64,000 nucleotides of DNA from Verrucomicrobiaceae bacterium (lineage in GTDB: Bacteria; Verrucomicrobiota; Verrucomicrobiia; Verrucomicrobiales; Verrucomicrobiaceae), in the NCBI GenBank assembly GCA_027486585.1, contig JAIXOU010000100.1:124001-188000 (forward strand), read 5' to 3'. The notes beneath the pieces were generated by a model. That model searched no databases and was not told the DNA's origin. It worked only from the letters and a program-made list of their open reading frames with translations. Made by a program: the position numbers and the translations under genes. This document shows positions 16,299-24,175 of this stretch, one piece after another. Positions within the stretch are counted from its first letter, which is position 1, and each line of letters opens with the position of its first letter.

Positions 16299-19200
16299 AT
16301 GCGCTTCCTCCTCGCTCTATCGCTCCTCTCGGCTCTTTCTCAAGCCGCGCCGGTTTCTCTCTTCGATGGCAAAACGCTCGACGGATGGGATTTCGATCCC
16401 GCCATGTGGCGTGTGGAAGACGGTGTCATCACTGGCGGTTCGACCACGGAGAAGATCAAGAAGAACGACTTCATCAGCACGAAGAAGAGCTATCAAAACT
16501 TCGAGCTGAAACTCAAAATCAAAGTCAGTGGCGATCCGAAGACCGGCCTCATCAACAGCGGCATCCAAATCCACTCGGTCCGTGATGGCAGCGCCATGAG
16601 TGGTTATCAGGTGGATTGCGGTGCAGGCTGGTTCGGTAAAATCTACGATGAGCACCGCCGCAACAAGGTCATCTGGGCACCCAAACCCGAGCAGCAGGCC
16701 GCGCTCGACAAGGGCATCGACGTCTTCGGCTGGAACGAATACCGCATCCGCGCCGAGGGGCCGCGCATCCAGACTTGGATCAATGGTGTCCACTGCATGG
16801 ACTACACCGAGACCGATCCCAACATCGCGCTCGATGGCCACATCGCCCCGCAGGTACACAGCGGCGGTGTTTGTCTGGTGCAGGTCAAAGAGGTCACGAT
16901 AGAAGAACTGCCCGCCACGCCCGGCGTGCCGACCTGGAAAACCGTCAAAAAAATCGATCACGCCAAACCGGCGAAACCCGACAGCTCAAAACGCAACATC
17001 AGCTACAACGATGTGCAAGGCACCGCCAAATCGGCCGAAGAGCAGCAAAAGCTTTTCCACTTGCCTGAAGGTTATGAGATCGAACTCGTCGTGCAAGAGA
17101 GCGAAGGGTTGGGCAAATTTGTCAGCGTTTACTTTGATCAACGCGGACGGATGTGGACGCAGACGGCCATGGAGTATCCGCTGGATGCCAATGAGAACCC
17201 AGCCGCAGCGGAAGCCGTGTATGCGAGCAAGGCCAAAGACAAAGTGATTTACTACTCGCGTGAGGCCATCGGTGGACCGATACCCGCTGGCGGGCTCAAA
17301 AACCCAACCATCTTTGCCGATGGACTGGCCATCCCCACCGGCATTCTACCCTGGGGCAATGGCGACACCTGCTACGTTCAGCACGGTCATGATTTAAAGC
17401 TCTTCAAAGACACCAACGGCGATGGCAAAGCGGATACGTTTGAGGTGATACTCACGGGCTTTGGCGTTCAGGATAGTCATCTGTTTCCTCATCAGCTCAC
17501 TCGTGCTCCAGGCGGCTGGATCTGGATGGCGCAGGGTCTCTTTAACAATAGCAAAGTCCACCAACCGGGCAGCGATCTCATCATCGACTACCCCAAGTGC
17601 GGCATGGCCCGCATGAGACCTGATGGCAGCGAGTTCGAAGTCACCAGTGTCGGTCCGAACAACATCTGGGGATTGGTGATCACAGGTGAGGGCGAAACCT
17701 TCATCCAGGAGGCGAACGACTATGGCTACCCCATCATGCCTTTCCATGAATACGCTTATTATCCCGGTGGCATGGATGCCCTCAAAAAGAGCTACCAGCC
17801 CGACTTCCCGCCGCAGGCCGAGTTCCGTATGGGCGGCACTGGCTTGAGCGGGTTAGCGCTCATCGAAAGCGGTCCGCTGAAGGACCAACAGGCTACGCAC
17901 ACCATGGCCGTCGCCAATCCCATCATCTCCAAGATCCAAACCATCGCCATGCATCGTGACGGTGCGTATTGGAAGCTTGCGCAACTTCCCGATCTCATCA
18001 CCTGTGACGATCCCTTCTTCCGCCCTGTCGCCCTCACCAATGGCCCCGACGGCTGCATCTACATCGTCGATTGGTATAACAAAATCATCTCCCATAATGA
18101 AGTCCCACGTGCGCATCCGGATCGCGACAAGACTCGGGGTCGCATCTGGCGGGTGAAGCCGAAAGGCGCGAAAGCCGAAGTGGCTGACTTCACCCAACTC
18201 AGCACCGAGGAACTTGTTGCGTCGCTTGGCAAACAACCTGTCGCAAAGGCGCATCTCGCTTGGCAGACGTTGGCAGATCGAGGAGTGCGTGTTGATCATT
18301 GGTCCAACGAAACCTATCTCAATGGTGGAAACCTTGACACTATCCTAGCGCTTGGTCGATACCTTCCGAAGTCATCTACTCCTGCACTTAGCCAACTGCT
18401 TGCATACGCCAAACCCTCCCTGACCAACGGCCCCAGCATCCAATCCTCCCGTGGCGCCAAGCAAATCCCCGTGCGCGAGGCTTATGACCGCGAGTTCGAG
18501 CGCTTCCTCGTTCGTATGTTCCTAGAGCGTCATCCCGAGATTGTCGCGAAGTTCCTCGACTCCGAAGCCGCGGCGAAACTGCCCGTCGAGGCCCGCGTGC
18601 TTGCTTCGCTCGCGTTGGAGCCAAAGGCCAGCGCTTCCCGCGTCGCCAAACTGCTCCCGCAGCTCGACCGCGCCCCGAATGACGAAGAGCTCCTCCGCCT
18701 CGCCCAGTTCCCCGCCGAAGCTGGCGTGGGTGAGGCTCTCCAAGCACTGCTCACTCAGGAAAAATCCCGCGCCGCAGTGGTCGAGAATCTGCTCTCCCAA
18801 CGCACCAAGCTGGATGCCAAGCAGGTGGCACCGCTGTTGATCGATACGGCCAAGCATATGCTGCAAACATCCCCAGCGTTTGCCTCGCAACTCATCAGTG
18901 GTTTCCAGCTCACGGCGCTTGAGGGTGATCTCGTGGCCTTACTGAAGGACGGAAAAGACCGAAAGGACAAAAGCGACATTCTACGAGGACTCCGCGATCT
19001 TCGCAGCGGCGAGGCCGAGCTCTTTGCCTCCCTCGCGAAATCCGATTCTGATCCCCTCACGCGCGATGCCGCGTTGGAAGCTCTCGCCGCCTCACGGGCA
19101 CCCGAGGCTGCCAACAAGCTCCTCGCGATTTATCCTTCCCTTCAGCCGGCGCAGCGCCGCAGCGCTCTCAATGCGCTTTCCAGCACCAAGGCCGGTGCCA

Positions 19201-20357
19201 AGACCATCGTCACCGCTTTGCTCGACAAAACTCTCCCGCAGGCTGACCTTGATGGTCCGACGGTCGAGCGACTTGCCACCGTGCTGGGGGATGATCCTGC
19301 CATCGCCAAGCTCCAGCAGCAGCTGGGTGGCATTTTCCGCGAGGTCTTGCTGCTCGACGGCCAGGACAGCGCTTGGGTTGATTCTAAGATCACGCTCGAC
19401 GGTCCCTTCACCGTTGAGGCTTGGGTGCGTCTTGCGCCCGGCATTGGCAACGAAGACGGCCTGCTCGGCGTGGGCGGCGGCGTGGACATGAATTTCTTTG
19501 GTGGCAAATTCCGTGTCTATGCTGGCTCTGAGCTGCGCGACGTCTGTGTGGCAAACAAACCCATGACGCCTGACCTTTGGACTCACCTCGCCGTCACTCG
19601 CGATGCCAAGGGCATCCTGCGGATCTATCAAAACGGCGAGCTCGATGCCGAAGGCAGCAAGCCCGCGCCGGCGAAGTGGGAAAATTGCCGCATTGGCTGG
19701 AGCGGCCCCGGCAAAGGTACTGAAGGTGCCATGATGGAGTTCAGGGTTTGGTCACTAGAGCGCAGCGCTGCTGAGATTCGCGGCGGATTTGATAGGTCGT
19801 ATGAGTCCCATAAGACCTATCTCAAAGCCGACTCTCAATTCGGCAAAGGTGCCCGCCTTGCTAAAACCATCGACACCCCGCCACTGCTCACTGAGGAGCA
19901 AGCCAAGGCTCTGGATGCCAAGTTTGCCAAGCTCACCGCGCTGGCACCCAAGGGGAATGCCGCCAATGGCAAAACCCTTTCAGCTCTCTGCATGGCCTGC
20001 CATCAGATTGGCGCGGCTGGCGGTCAGATCGGCCCGAACCTCTCTGGTGCGGGTGCCATGGGCCTAGAGGCCGTCTTGCGCAACATCCTCACGCCCAACG
20101 CTGCCATGGAGCCCGGCTACCGCATCTACCGGGTCGAAATGAAAAACGGCGATCTCATCGATGCCTTCTTCGTCAGTGAAGACAAGCAAGCCATCGTCAT
20201 CCGTCAGCCCGGCTTCCCGGATCGTCGCCTGGATAAAAAAGACATCCGCAGCACCAAGTTCATTCGCCGCTCCCTCATGCCCGAAGGTCTCTTGGATTCG
20301 TTGCCTGATCAAAGCACCGCTGACTTGTTAGCCTACCTCATGACGTTGAAAGGCTAG
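16299..20357 (+). CDS. PVC-type multidomain protein: DUF1080 + heme-binding dehydrogenase + LamG + cytochrome c
   Basis: A 1352-residue secreted chimera with a signal peptide (MRFLLALSLLSALSQA). Domains in order: a DUF1080/3-keto-disaccharide hydrolase-like jelly roll (about 17-205, VSLFDGKTLDGWDF...GLINSGIQIHS); a six-bladed propeller dehydrogenase typical of planctomycete/verrucomicrobial PVC-type heme-binding proteins (about 245-620, LPEGYEIELVVQESEG, FKDTNGDGKADTFE); a HEAT-like helical region (about 640-1010); a LamG/concanavalin-like domain (about 1014-1165, GPFTVEAWVRLAPG); and a C-terminal cytochrome c domain with heme site CMACH (Cys1231, Cys1234, His1235). It is likely periplasmic or surface-bound and couples sugar binding or oxidation to electron transfer. 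The exact substrate is unknown. Confidence 0.9.
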   Translation: MRFLLALSLLSALSQAAPVSLFDGKTLDGWDFDPAMWRVEDGVITGGSTTEKIKKNDFISTKKSYQNFELKLKIKVSGDPKTGLINSGIQIHSVRDGSAMSGYQVDCGAGWFGKIYDEHRRNKVIWAPKPEQQAALDKGIDVFGWNEYRIRAEGPRIQTWINGVHCMDYTETDPNIALDGHIAPQVHSGGVCLVQVKEVTIEELPATPGVPTWKTVKKIDHAKPAKPDSSKRNISYNDVQGTAKSAEEQQKLFHLPEGYEIELVVQESEGLGKFVSVYFDQRGRMWTQTAMEYPLDANENPAAAEAVYASKAKDKVIYYSREAIGGPIPAGGLKNPTIFADGLAIPTGILPWGNGDTCYVQHGHDLKLFKDTNGDGKADTFEVILTGFGVQDSHLFPHQLTRAPGGWIWMAQGLFNNSKVHQPGSDLIIDYPKCGMARMRPDGSEFEVTSVGPNNIWGLVITGEGETFIQEANDYGYPIMPFHEYAYYPGGMDALKKSYQPDFPPQAEFRMGGTGLSGLALIESGPLKDQQATHTMAVANPIISKIQTIAMHRDGAYWKLAQLPDLITCDDPFFRPVALTNGPDGCIYIVDWYNKIISHNEVPRAHPDRDKTRGRIWRVKPKGAKAEVADFTQLSTEELVASLGKQPVAKAHLAWQTLADRGVRVDHWSNETYLNGGNLDTILALGRYLPKSSTPALSQLLAYAKPSLTNGPSIQSSRGAKQIPVREAYDREFERFLVRMFLERHPEIVAKFLDSEAAAKLPVEARVLASLALEPKASASRVAKLLPQLDRAPNDEELLRLAQFPAEAGVGEALQALLTQEKSRAAVVENLLSQRTKLDAKQVAPLLIDTAKHMLQTSPAFASQLISGFQLTALEGDLVALLKDGKDRKDKSDILRGLRDLRSGEAELFASLAKSDSDPLTRDAALEALAASRAPEAANKLLAIYPSLQPAQRRSALNALSSTKAGAKTIVTALLDKTLPQADLDGPTVERLATVLGDDPAIAKLQQQLGGIFREVLLLDGQDSAWVDSKITLDGPFTVEAWVRLAPGIGNEDGLLGVGGGVDMNFFGGKFRVYAGSELRDVCVANKPMTPDLWTHLAVTRDAKGILRIYQNGELDAEGSKPAPAKWENCRIGWSGPGKGTEGAMMEFRVWSLERSAAEIRGGFDRSYESHKTYLKADSQFGKGARLAKTIDTPPLLTEEQAKALDAKFAKLTALAPKGNAANGKTLSALCMACHQIGAAGGQIGPNLSGAGAMGLEAVLRNILTPNAAMEPGYRIYRVEMKNGDLIDAFFVSEDKQAIVIRQPGFPDRRLDKKDIRSTKFIRRSLMPEGLLDSLPDQSTADLLAYLMTLKG

Positions 20358-20435
20358 CACCTCTAGCTTTGTGAGTGCTTCTGCCAATCCTGCACTTGGC
20401 AAGATCCACTCCTTGGCATACAGCCACCTTTTCAC

Positions 20436-21644
20436 ATGTCGACAGCTACTCCCGAATCCACCCCCAAATCCGCCGCTCCGGTGGATTTGGAGATCAAAGA
20501 TGCCCAGCTCATTTTTAACCATGTCTGGAAGCAGTTGGAAGAAGACTACGGGCGGGAAAACCTTCGTTTCCCGAAAGAGCTGATCCTGCTTGGTGGTGCT
20601 CCCGGTGCGGGGAAGGGCACCAATACGGATTTCATCCGTGAGCTGCGCGGCATCACCGCAGAGCCCATTGTCGTGAGTGCTCTACTGGACAGTCCAGAGG
20701 CGCAGAAACTGAAGTCTCAGGGCGGCATGGTCGGTGATCGTGAGGTCGTCGGGATTCTAATCCGCAAACTGCTGGAACCTGAGCAACAAAATGGGGCGAT
20801 CCTAGATGGTTTCCCACGAACGAAGGTGCAGGTCGAGTGTCTGAAGATGCTCTTTGATGAAATGATGCGCCTGCGGCGTGATTTTGCGCACACGCCAGAG
20901 GCCGCTCATTTTAAGCAGCCCATCTTCCACATCATGGTCCTCTTTGTCGATGAATCGGAAAGCATCGCCCGACAGATCAAGCGCGGCCAAGAGGTCATGG
21001 CGCACAATTCAGAAGTTCGCAGTTCAGGCCTTGGCGAGCTTTGGGAAGAGCGTGCCACCGACTTTGATGCGCGGCTGGCGCGGAATCGCTACAAGGTTTT
21101 CAAAGAGAAGACCTATGATGCGCTGGTCTCCCTGAAAGAGATTTTTCATTACCACTTCATCAATGCCCAGGCTCCGCTGGAACTGGTGCAGGAAAACATC
21201 GTCCGCGAGCTGGAGTATCAAAGCTCTCTGGAGCTCGATCCCCGCACCTTTGACCTGCTGCGGAAGCTGCCCTTGGCCAGTGAGATCGTCCGCCACGCCC
21301 GCCAGGATTTGGTGCGGCGTCTGGATGGCTACAAAGTCGAGAAGCCTGAGATGATGGCTGCTGTCGTTGATTTCATCGAAGTGAAGATGATGCCCATCAT
21401 CGTGCGCCATGCCATTTCAGGCCGGGCCGACGTCAACTCGGAAAACAAGCTTTTCCATGAGCCCGAAGCCATCGCCATGCTCATCGACATTTTCTCCGAG
21501 CGAGGTTTCCATGCCACCGTGGACCTACATCACATCGAGATCCCCGAGCGCTTTGACATGACGACCGGCGAGATCCACTGCCGGAAAAAGAAAGTCTTCC
21601 GCTTCAACGTCCGCTTCAAAGGCTCCGAGATCCGCCGCGGGTAA
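20436..21644 (+). CDS. Adenylate kinase-like nucleoside monophosphate kinase with C-terminal extension
   Basis: A 402-residue protein. Residues 46-265 are an adenylate-kinase fold: P-loop GGAPGAGKGT (53-62), NMP-binding segment, GAILDGFPRT (120-129) and a lid-like region with FVDESESIARQIKRGQEVM. True adenylate kinases are 180-230 residues. Here about 45 residues precede the P-loop and about 130 follow the kinase (from DPRTFDLLRKLPLASEIVRH), ending in a basic strand-rich stretch (CRKKKVFRFNVRFKG). I do not recognise the extension. It ends 4 bases before tgt, suggesting co-expression. It may be a specialised NMP kinase rather than the housekeeping Adk. Confidence 0.8.
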   Translation: MSTATPESTPKSAAPVDLEIKDAQLIFNHVWKQLEEDYGRENLRFPKELILLGGAPGAGKGTNTDFIRELRGITAEPIVVSALLDSPEAQKLKSQGGMVGDREVVGILIRKLLEPEQQNGAILDGFPRTKVQVECLKMLFDEMMRLRRDFAHTPEAAHFKQPIFHIMVLFVDESESIARQIKRGQEVMAHNSEVRSSGLGELWEERATDFDARLARNRYKVFKEKTYDALVSLKEIFHYHFINAQAPLELVQENIVRELEYQSSLELDPRTFDLLRKLPLASEIVRHARQDLVRRLDGYKVEKPEMMAAVVDFIEVKMMPIIVRHAISGRADVNSENKLFHEPEAIAMLIDIFSERGFHATVDLHHIEIPERFDMTTGEIHCRKKKVFRFNVRFKGSEIRRG

Positions 21645-21648
21645 GCTC

Positions 21649-23391
21649 ATGCCCCCATCTCGTCTTAGTTTTCAACTCGAAGCGCAAGCATCAGATTCAC
21701 GCGCCCGTGCGGCGACCTTTCAGACGCTGCATGGGGTGATCAAGTCGCCTCTGTTCATGCCGGTGGGGACGCAGGCGACGGTGAAGGCGCAACTGCCTGA
21801 GGCGCTGGAGGCTGCGGGCTCGCAGATCCTGCTGGCAAATACGTATCACTTACTGCTGCGGCCAGGGCCGGAGGTGTTTCGGAAGATGGGTGGGATTCAT
21901 CGGTTCATGAAGTGGCCCGGATCGGTGCTGACGGACTCGGGCGGGTATCAGATCTTTTCCCTGCCGCACTCGCGGTCGATGACGGAGGCGGGGGCGGTTT
22001 TTCAAAGTTATGTGGATGGACAGCGCATCCTGCTGAGCCCTGAGCTGAGCATTCAGACGCAGATGGCGATCGGCAGTGACATCATGATGGTGCTGGATCA
22101 GTGCATCCCGAGCACGGCGGATGAAAAGGCGGCGCGTGCGGCGCTGCAGGTGACGCAACGCTGGGCGGTGCGTAGTTTGGCCGCGCGGGAGGAGTCGCCC
22201 CAGTCGATGTTTGCCATTGTTCAGGGGGCGCTGTATCCGCAACTGCGGCGGGAAAGTGCGGAGGGGCTGATGCAGATGCCGTTTGATGGTTTTGCCATCG
22301 GTGGTCTGGCGGTGGGTGAGGCGAAGCAGGAGCGGGAAGATGTCTGTGAACTGACGGCGGCCCTGCTGCCGGCAGATCGTCCACGTTACCTGATGGGGGT
22401 GGGCACGCCACTGGATGTGCTGGAGGCGGTGCATCGCGGGGTGGACATGTTTGACTGCATCATCCCGACGCAGGTGGCGAAGCGTGGGTCCTGCTTCACG
22501 TCGCGGGGAATCGTGGAGCTGCGTCGATCCGTCTATAAATTTGCGGATGAGCCACTGGATCCGGTGTGTTCTTGCCCGGTGTGTGCCAAGTATTCGCGGG
22601 CTTATCTGCATCATCTGACCAAGACGCAGGAGCCGCTGGGCTGGCAGCTGATGGGGCAGCACAACATCCATTTCTACCATGAGCTGATGCGGGAGATCCG
22701 TCAGAGCATCCTGGAGGATCGGTTTCTCAAGCTCTACCAGGAAAAGCGGCAGTGGCTGCAAGTGGATGATGTGGATCATCCGATCACGGGAACTCGACCG
22801 ATCCCCAATAGCCGGACGCCGAGCCTGAGGGAAGGTGACTATGAGCTGGTTCTGAAAGAGGGGGAAGCAGCCGTGATGCGGAATCTGGTGACGGGAACCG
22901 TGCTGCCGACGGAGGTAGGCAGTCTGCTCTGGCTGGAGGAGGTGCAGCTCACGCGTAAGCTGTTGCTACCTGAATCGGAGTCTGCCGAAACGGTTGCTCC
23001 TTTGATCATCTGGGATCTGGGGCTTGGGGCGGCGGCGGCGGCGATGGCGCTGATCCTGGCCTATGAAAAGATTGCTGAAGAGGGACCGGTGAGACCGATG
23101 CAGATTGTGAGTTTTTGTGCGGATTGGTCGCCCCTCCGATTGGCCTTGAGTCATAAAAAACGATTCCCCTATCTGCGCCATGGCGCTGCTGACACGATCA
23201 TTCATCGTGGAGCCTGGGAGTCACGCTTTCGGAAAGGACTGAGTTGGCGGGTGGTTCGGGGGACAATCGAGGCGACTGACTTTAGCGATTTTCCTGAGCC
23301 TGAGGTCATTGTGGATCACTTCGGTCTGAAGGCCGAGTTTGGGGGTAACTTTGAGTTAACCTTGAGTGACCTACAAAAAAGGTTAGCTTAA
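21649..23391 (+). CDS. tgt: tRNA-guanine transglycosylase fused to an MnmC-like methyltransferase domain
   Basis: Residues 1-375 are a bacterial queuine tRNA-ribosyltransferase: Asp96 (LTDSGGYQIFSL) as general acid/base, Asp269 (DMFDCIIPTQ) as nucleophile, and a zinc site of Cys307, Cys309, Cys312 and His338. It exchanges G34 of GUN anticodons for preQ1. Bacterial Tgt usually ends near residue 375-380, but here about 200 residues follow. That part has the layout of MnmC-type/DUF752 methyltransferases: an opening GDYELVLKEGEAAVMRNLV, a glycine-rich SAM-loop counterpart IIWDLGLGAAAAAMALILA, and an acidic-end motif FPEPEVIVDHFGLKAE. The loop is less glycine-rich than in active enzymes. The fusion links two anticodon wobble-base modification activities. 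An ECF sigma gene follows 47 bases later. Confidence 0.9.
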   Translation: MPPSRLSFQLEAQASDSRARAATFQTLHGVIKSPLFMPVGTQATVKAQLPEALEAAGSQILLANTYHLLLRPGPEVFRKMGGIHRFMKWPGSVLTDSGGYQIFSLPHSRSMTEAGAVFQSYVDGQRILLSPELSIQTQMAIGSDIMMVLDQCIPSTADEKAARAALQVTQRWAVRSLAAREESPQSMFAIVQGALYPQLRRESAEGLMQMPFDGFAIGGLAVGEAKQEREDVCELTAALLPADRPRYLMGVGTPLDVLEAVHRGVDMFDCIIPTQVAKRGSCFTSRGIVELRRSVYKFADEPLDPVCSCPVCAKYSRAYLHHLTKTQEPLGWQLMGQHNIHFYHELMREIRQSILEDRFLKLYQEKRQWLQVDDVDHPITGTRPIPNSRTPSLREGDYELVLKEGEAAVMRNLVTGTVLPTEVGSLLWLEEVQLTRKLLLPESESAETVAPLIIWDLGLGAAAAAMALILAYEKIAEEGPVRPMQIVSFCADWSPLRLALSHKKRFPYLRHGAADTIIHRGAWESRFRKGLSWRVVRGTIEATDFSDFPEPEVIVDHFGLKAEFGGNFELTLSDLQKRLA

Positions 23392-23438
23392 ATTTGATTT
23401 CAATTTTTCTTAAGCGATGGCAGGGCCCGCCTTTCTTT

Positions 23439-24167
23439 ATGCAGACACCTCAATCCGAGTTTCCTCACACACGCTGGACACTACTCCTAACTCTACGCGA
23501 GGGGTCGCCGGAGAAATCGAAGGATGCTTTAGAGGCGCTGTGTCGGGCCTATTGGTTCCCTCTGTATGTGGTGGCAAGGAAGCGTTTGTCTGAGTTTGAT
23601 GCGGAGGATGCGGTTCAAGGTTTTTTCCTTTCTCTTTTGCGACGTGATGCCTTAACTCAGGTGGATGAGAGCCGAGGGAGACTGCGGACGTTTTTACTGA
23701 CGGCTTTTGAGAATTTTTGCAATCAGCAGTGGGAGCGTCAGAACACGCAGAAACGGGGCGGGGAAATCGAGCACATTCAGCTATTCACCGTGCATGGAGC
23801 AGAATCGCGCTACATCAAGCACGCAGAGGCAAGCACGGATGATGTCGAAACTCTCTACAACCGTGAATGGGCACGCACGGTTCTGGAGGGGAGTTTAGAA
23901 GCGCTGAGTCAAGACTACGCTGAGCGTGGACAAAAAGCGCGCTTTGACCTGCTGGCAGCGCATCTCACCCAGGAAGATCCTGAGATCAGCATGGCGCAGT
24001 CGGCACTCTCCGCAGGTATGACGGCTGAAGCCTATCGTACGGCTTTACATCGTCTGCGGCAGCAGTATCGCGGTAAGATCGAAAGTGAACTAGCTCGGAC
24101 TCTGGATACGACAGATGCAGGCGTCATTCGGGAAGAGTTGCATGAGTTGTTCCGCGCGTTTAGTTAG
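23439..24167 (+). CDS. ECF-type RNA polymerase sigma factor (kinase-associated)
   Basis: A 242-residue sigma-70-like protein. Region 2 is visible as LEALCRAYWFPLYVVARKRL...FDAEDAVQGFFLSLLRRD, with ECF-like RGRLRTFLLTAFENFCNQQWER. Region 4 is degenerate but covers about residues 160-225 (ISMAQSALSAGMTAEAYRTA). The DAVQGFF motif and PHTRWTLLLTL opening are characteristic of the large sigma factors found next to Ser/Thr kinases in Verrucomicrobia and Planctomycetes. The start was placed at the ATG before QTPQSEFPHTRW; an upstream start would add 15 residues without family resemblance. The kinase gene follows after 8 bases, so kinase and sigma factor probably form one pathway in which phosphorylation replaces a classical anti-sigma factor. 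Confidence 0.88.
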   Translation: MQTPQSEFPHTRWTLLLTLREGSPEKSKDALEALCRAYWFPLYVVARKRLSEFDAEDAVQGFFLSLLRRDALTQVDESRGRLRTFLLTAFENFCNQQWERQNTQKRGGEIEHIQLFTVHGAESRYIKHAEASTDDVETLYNREWARTVLEGSLEALSQDYAERGQKARFDLLAAHLTQEDPEISMAQSALSAGMTAEAYRTALHRLRQQYRGKIESELARTLDTTDAGVIREELHELFRAFS

Positions 24168-24175
24168 ACCGGATT

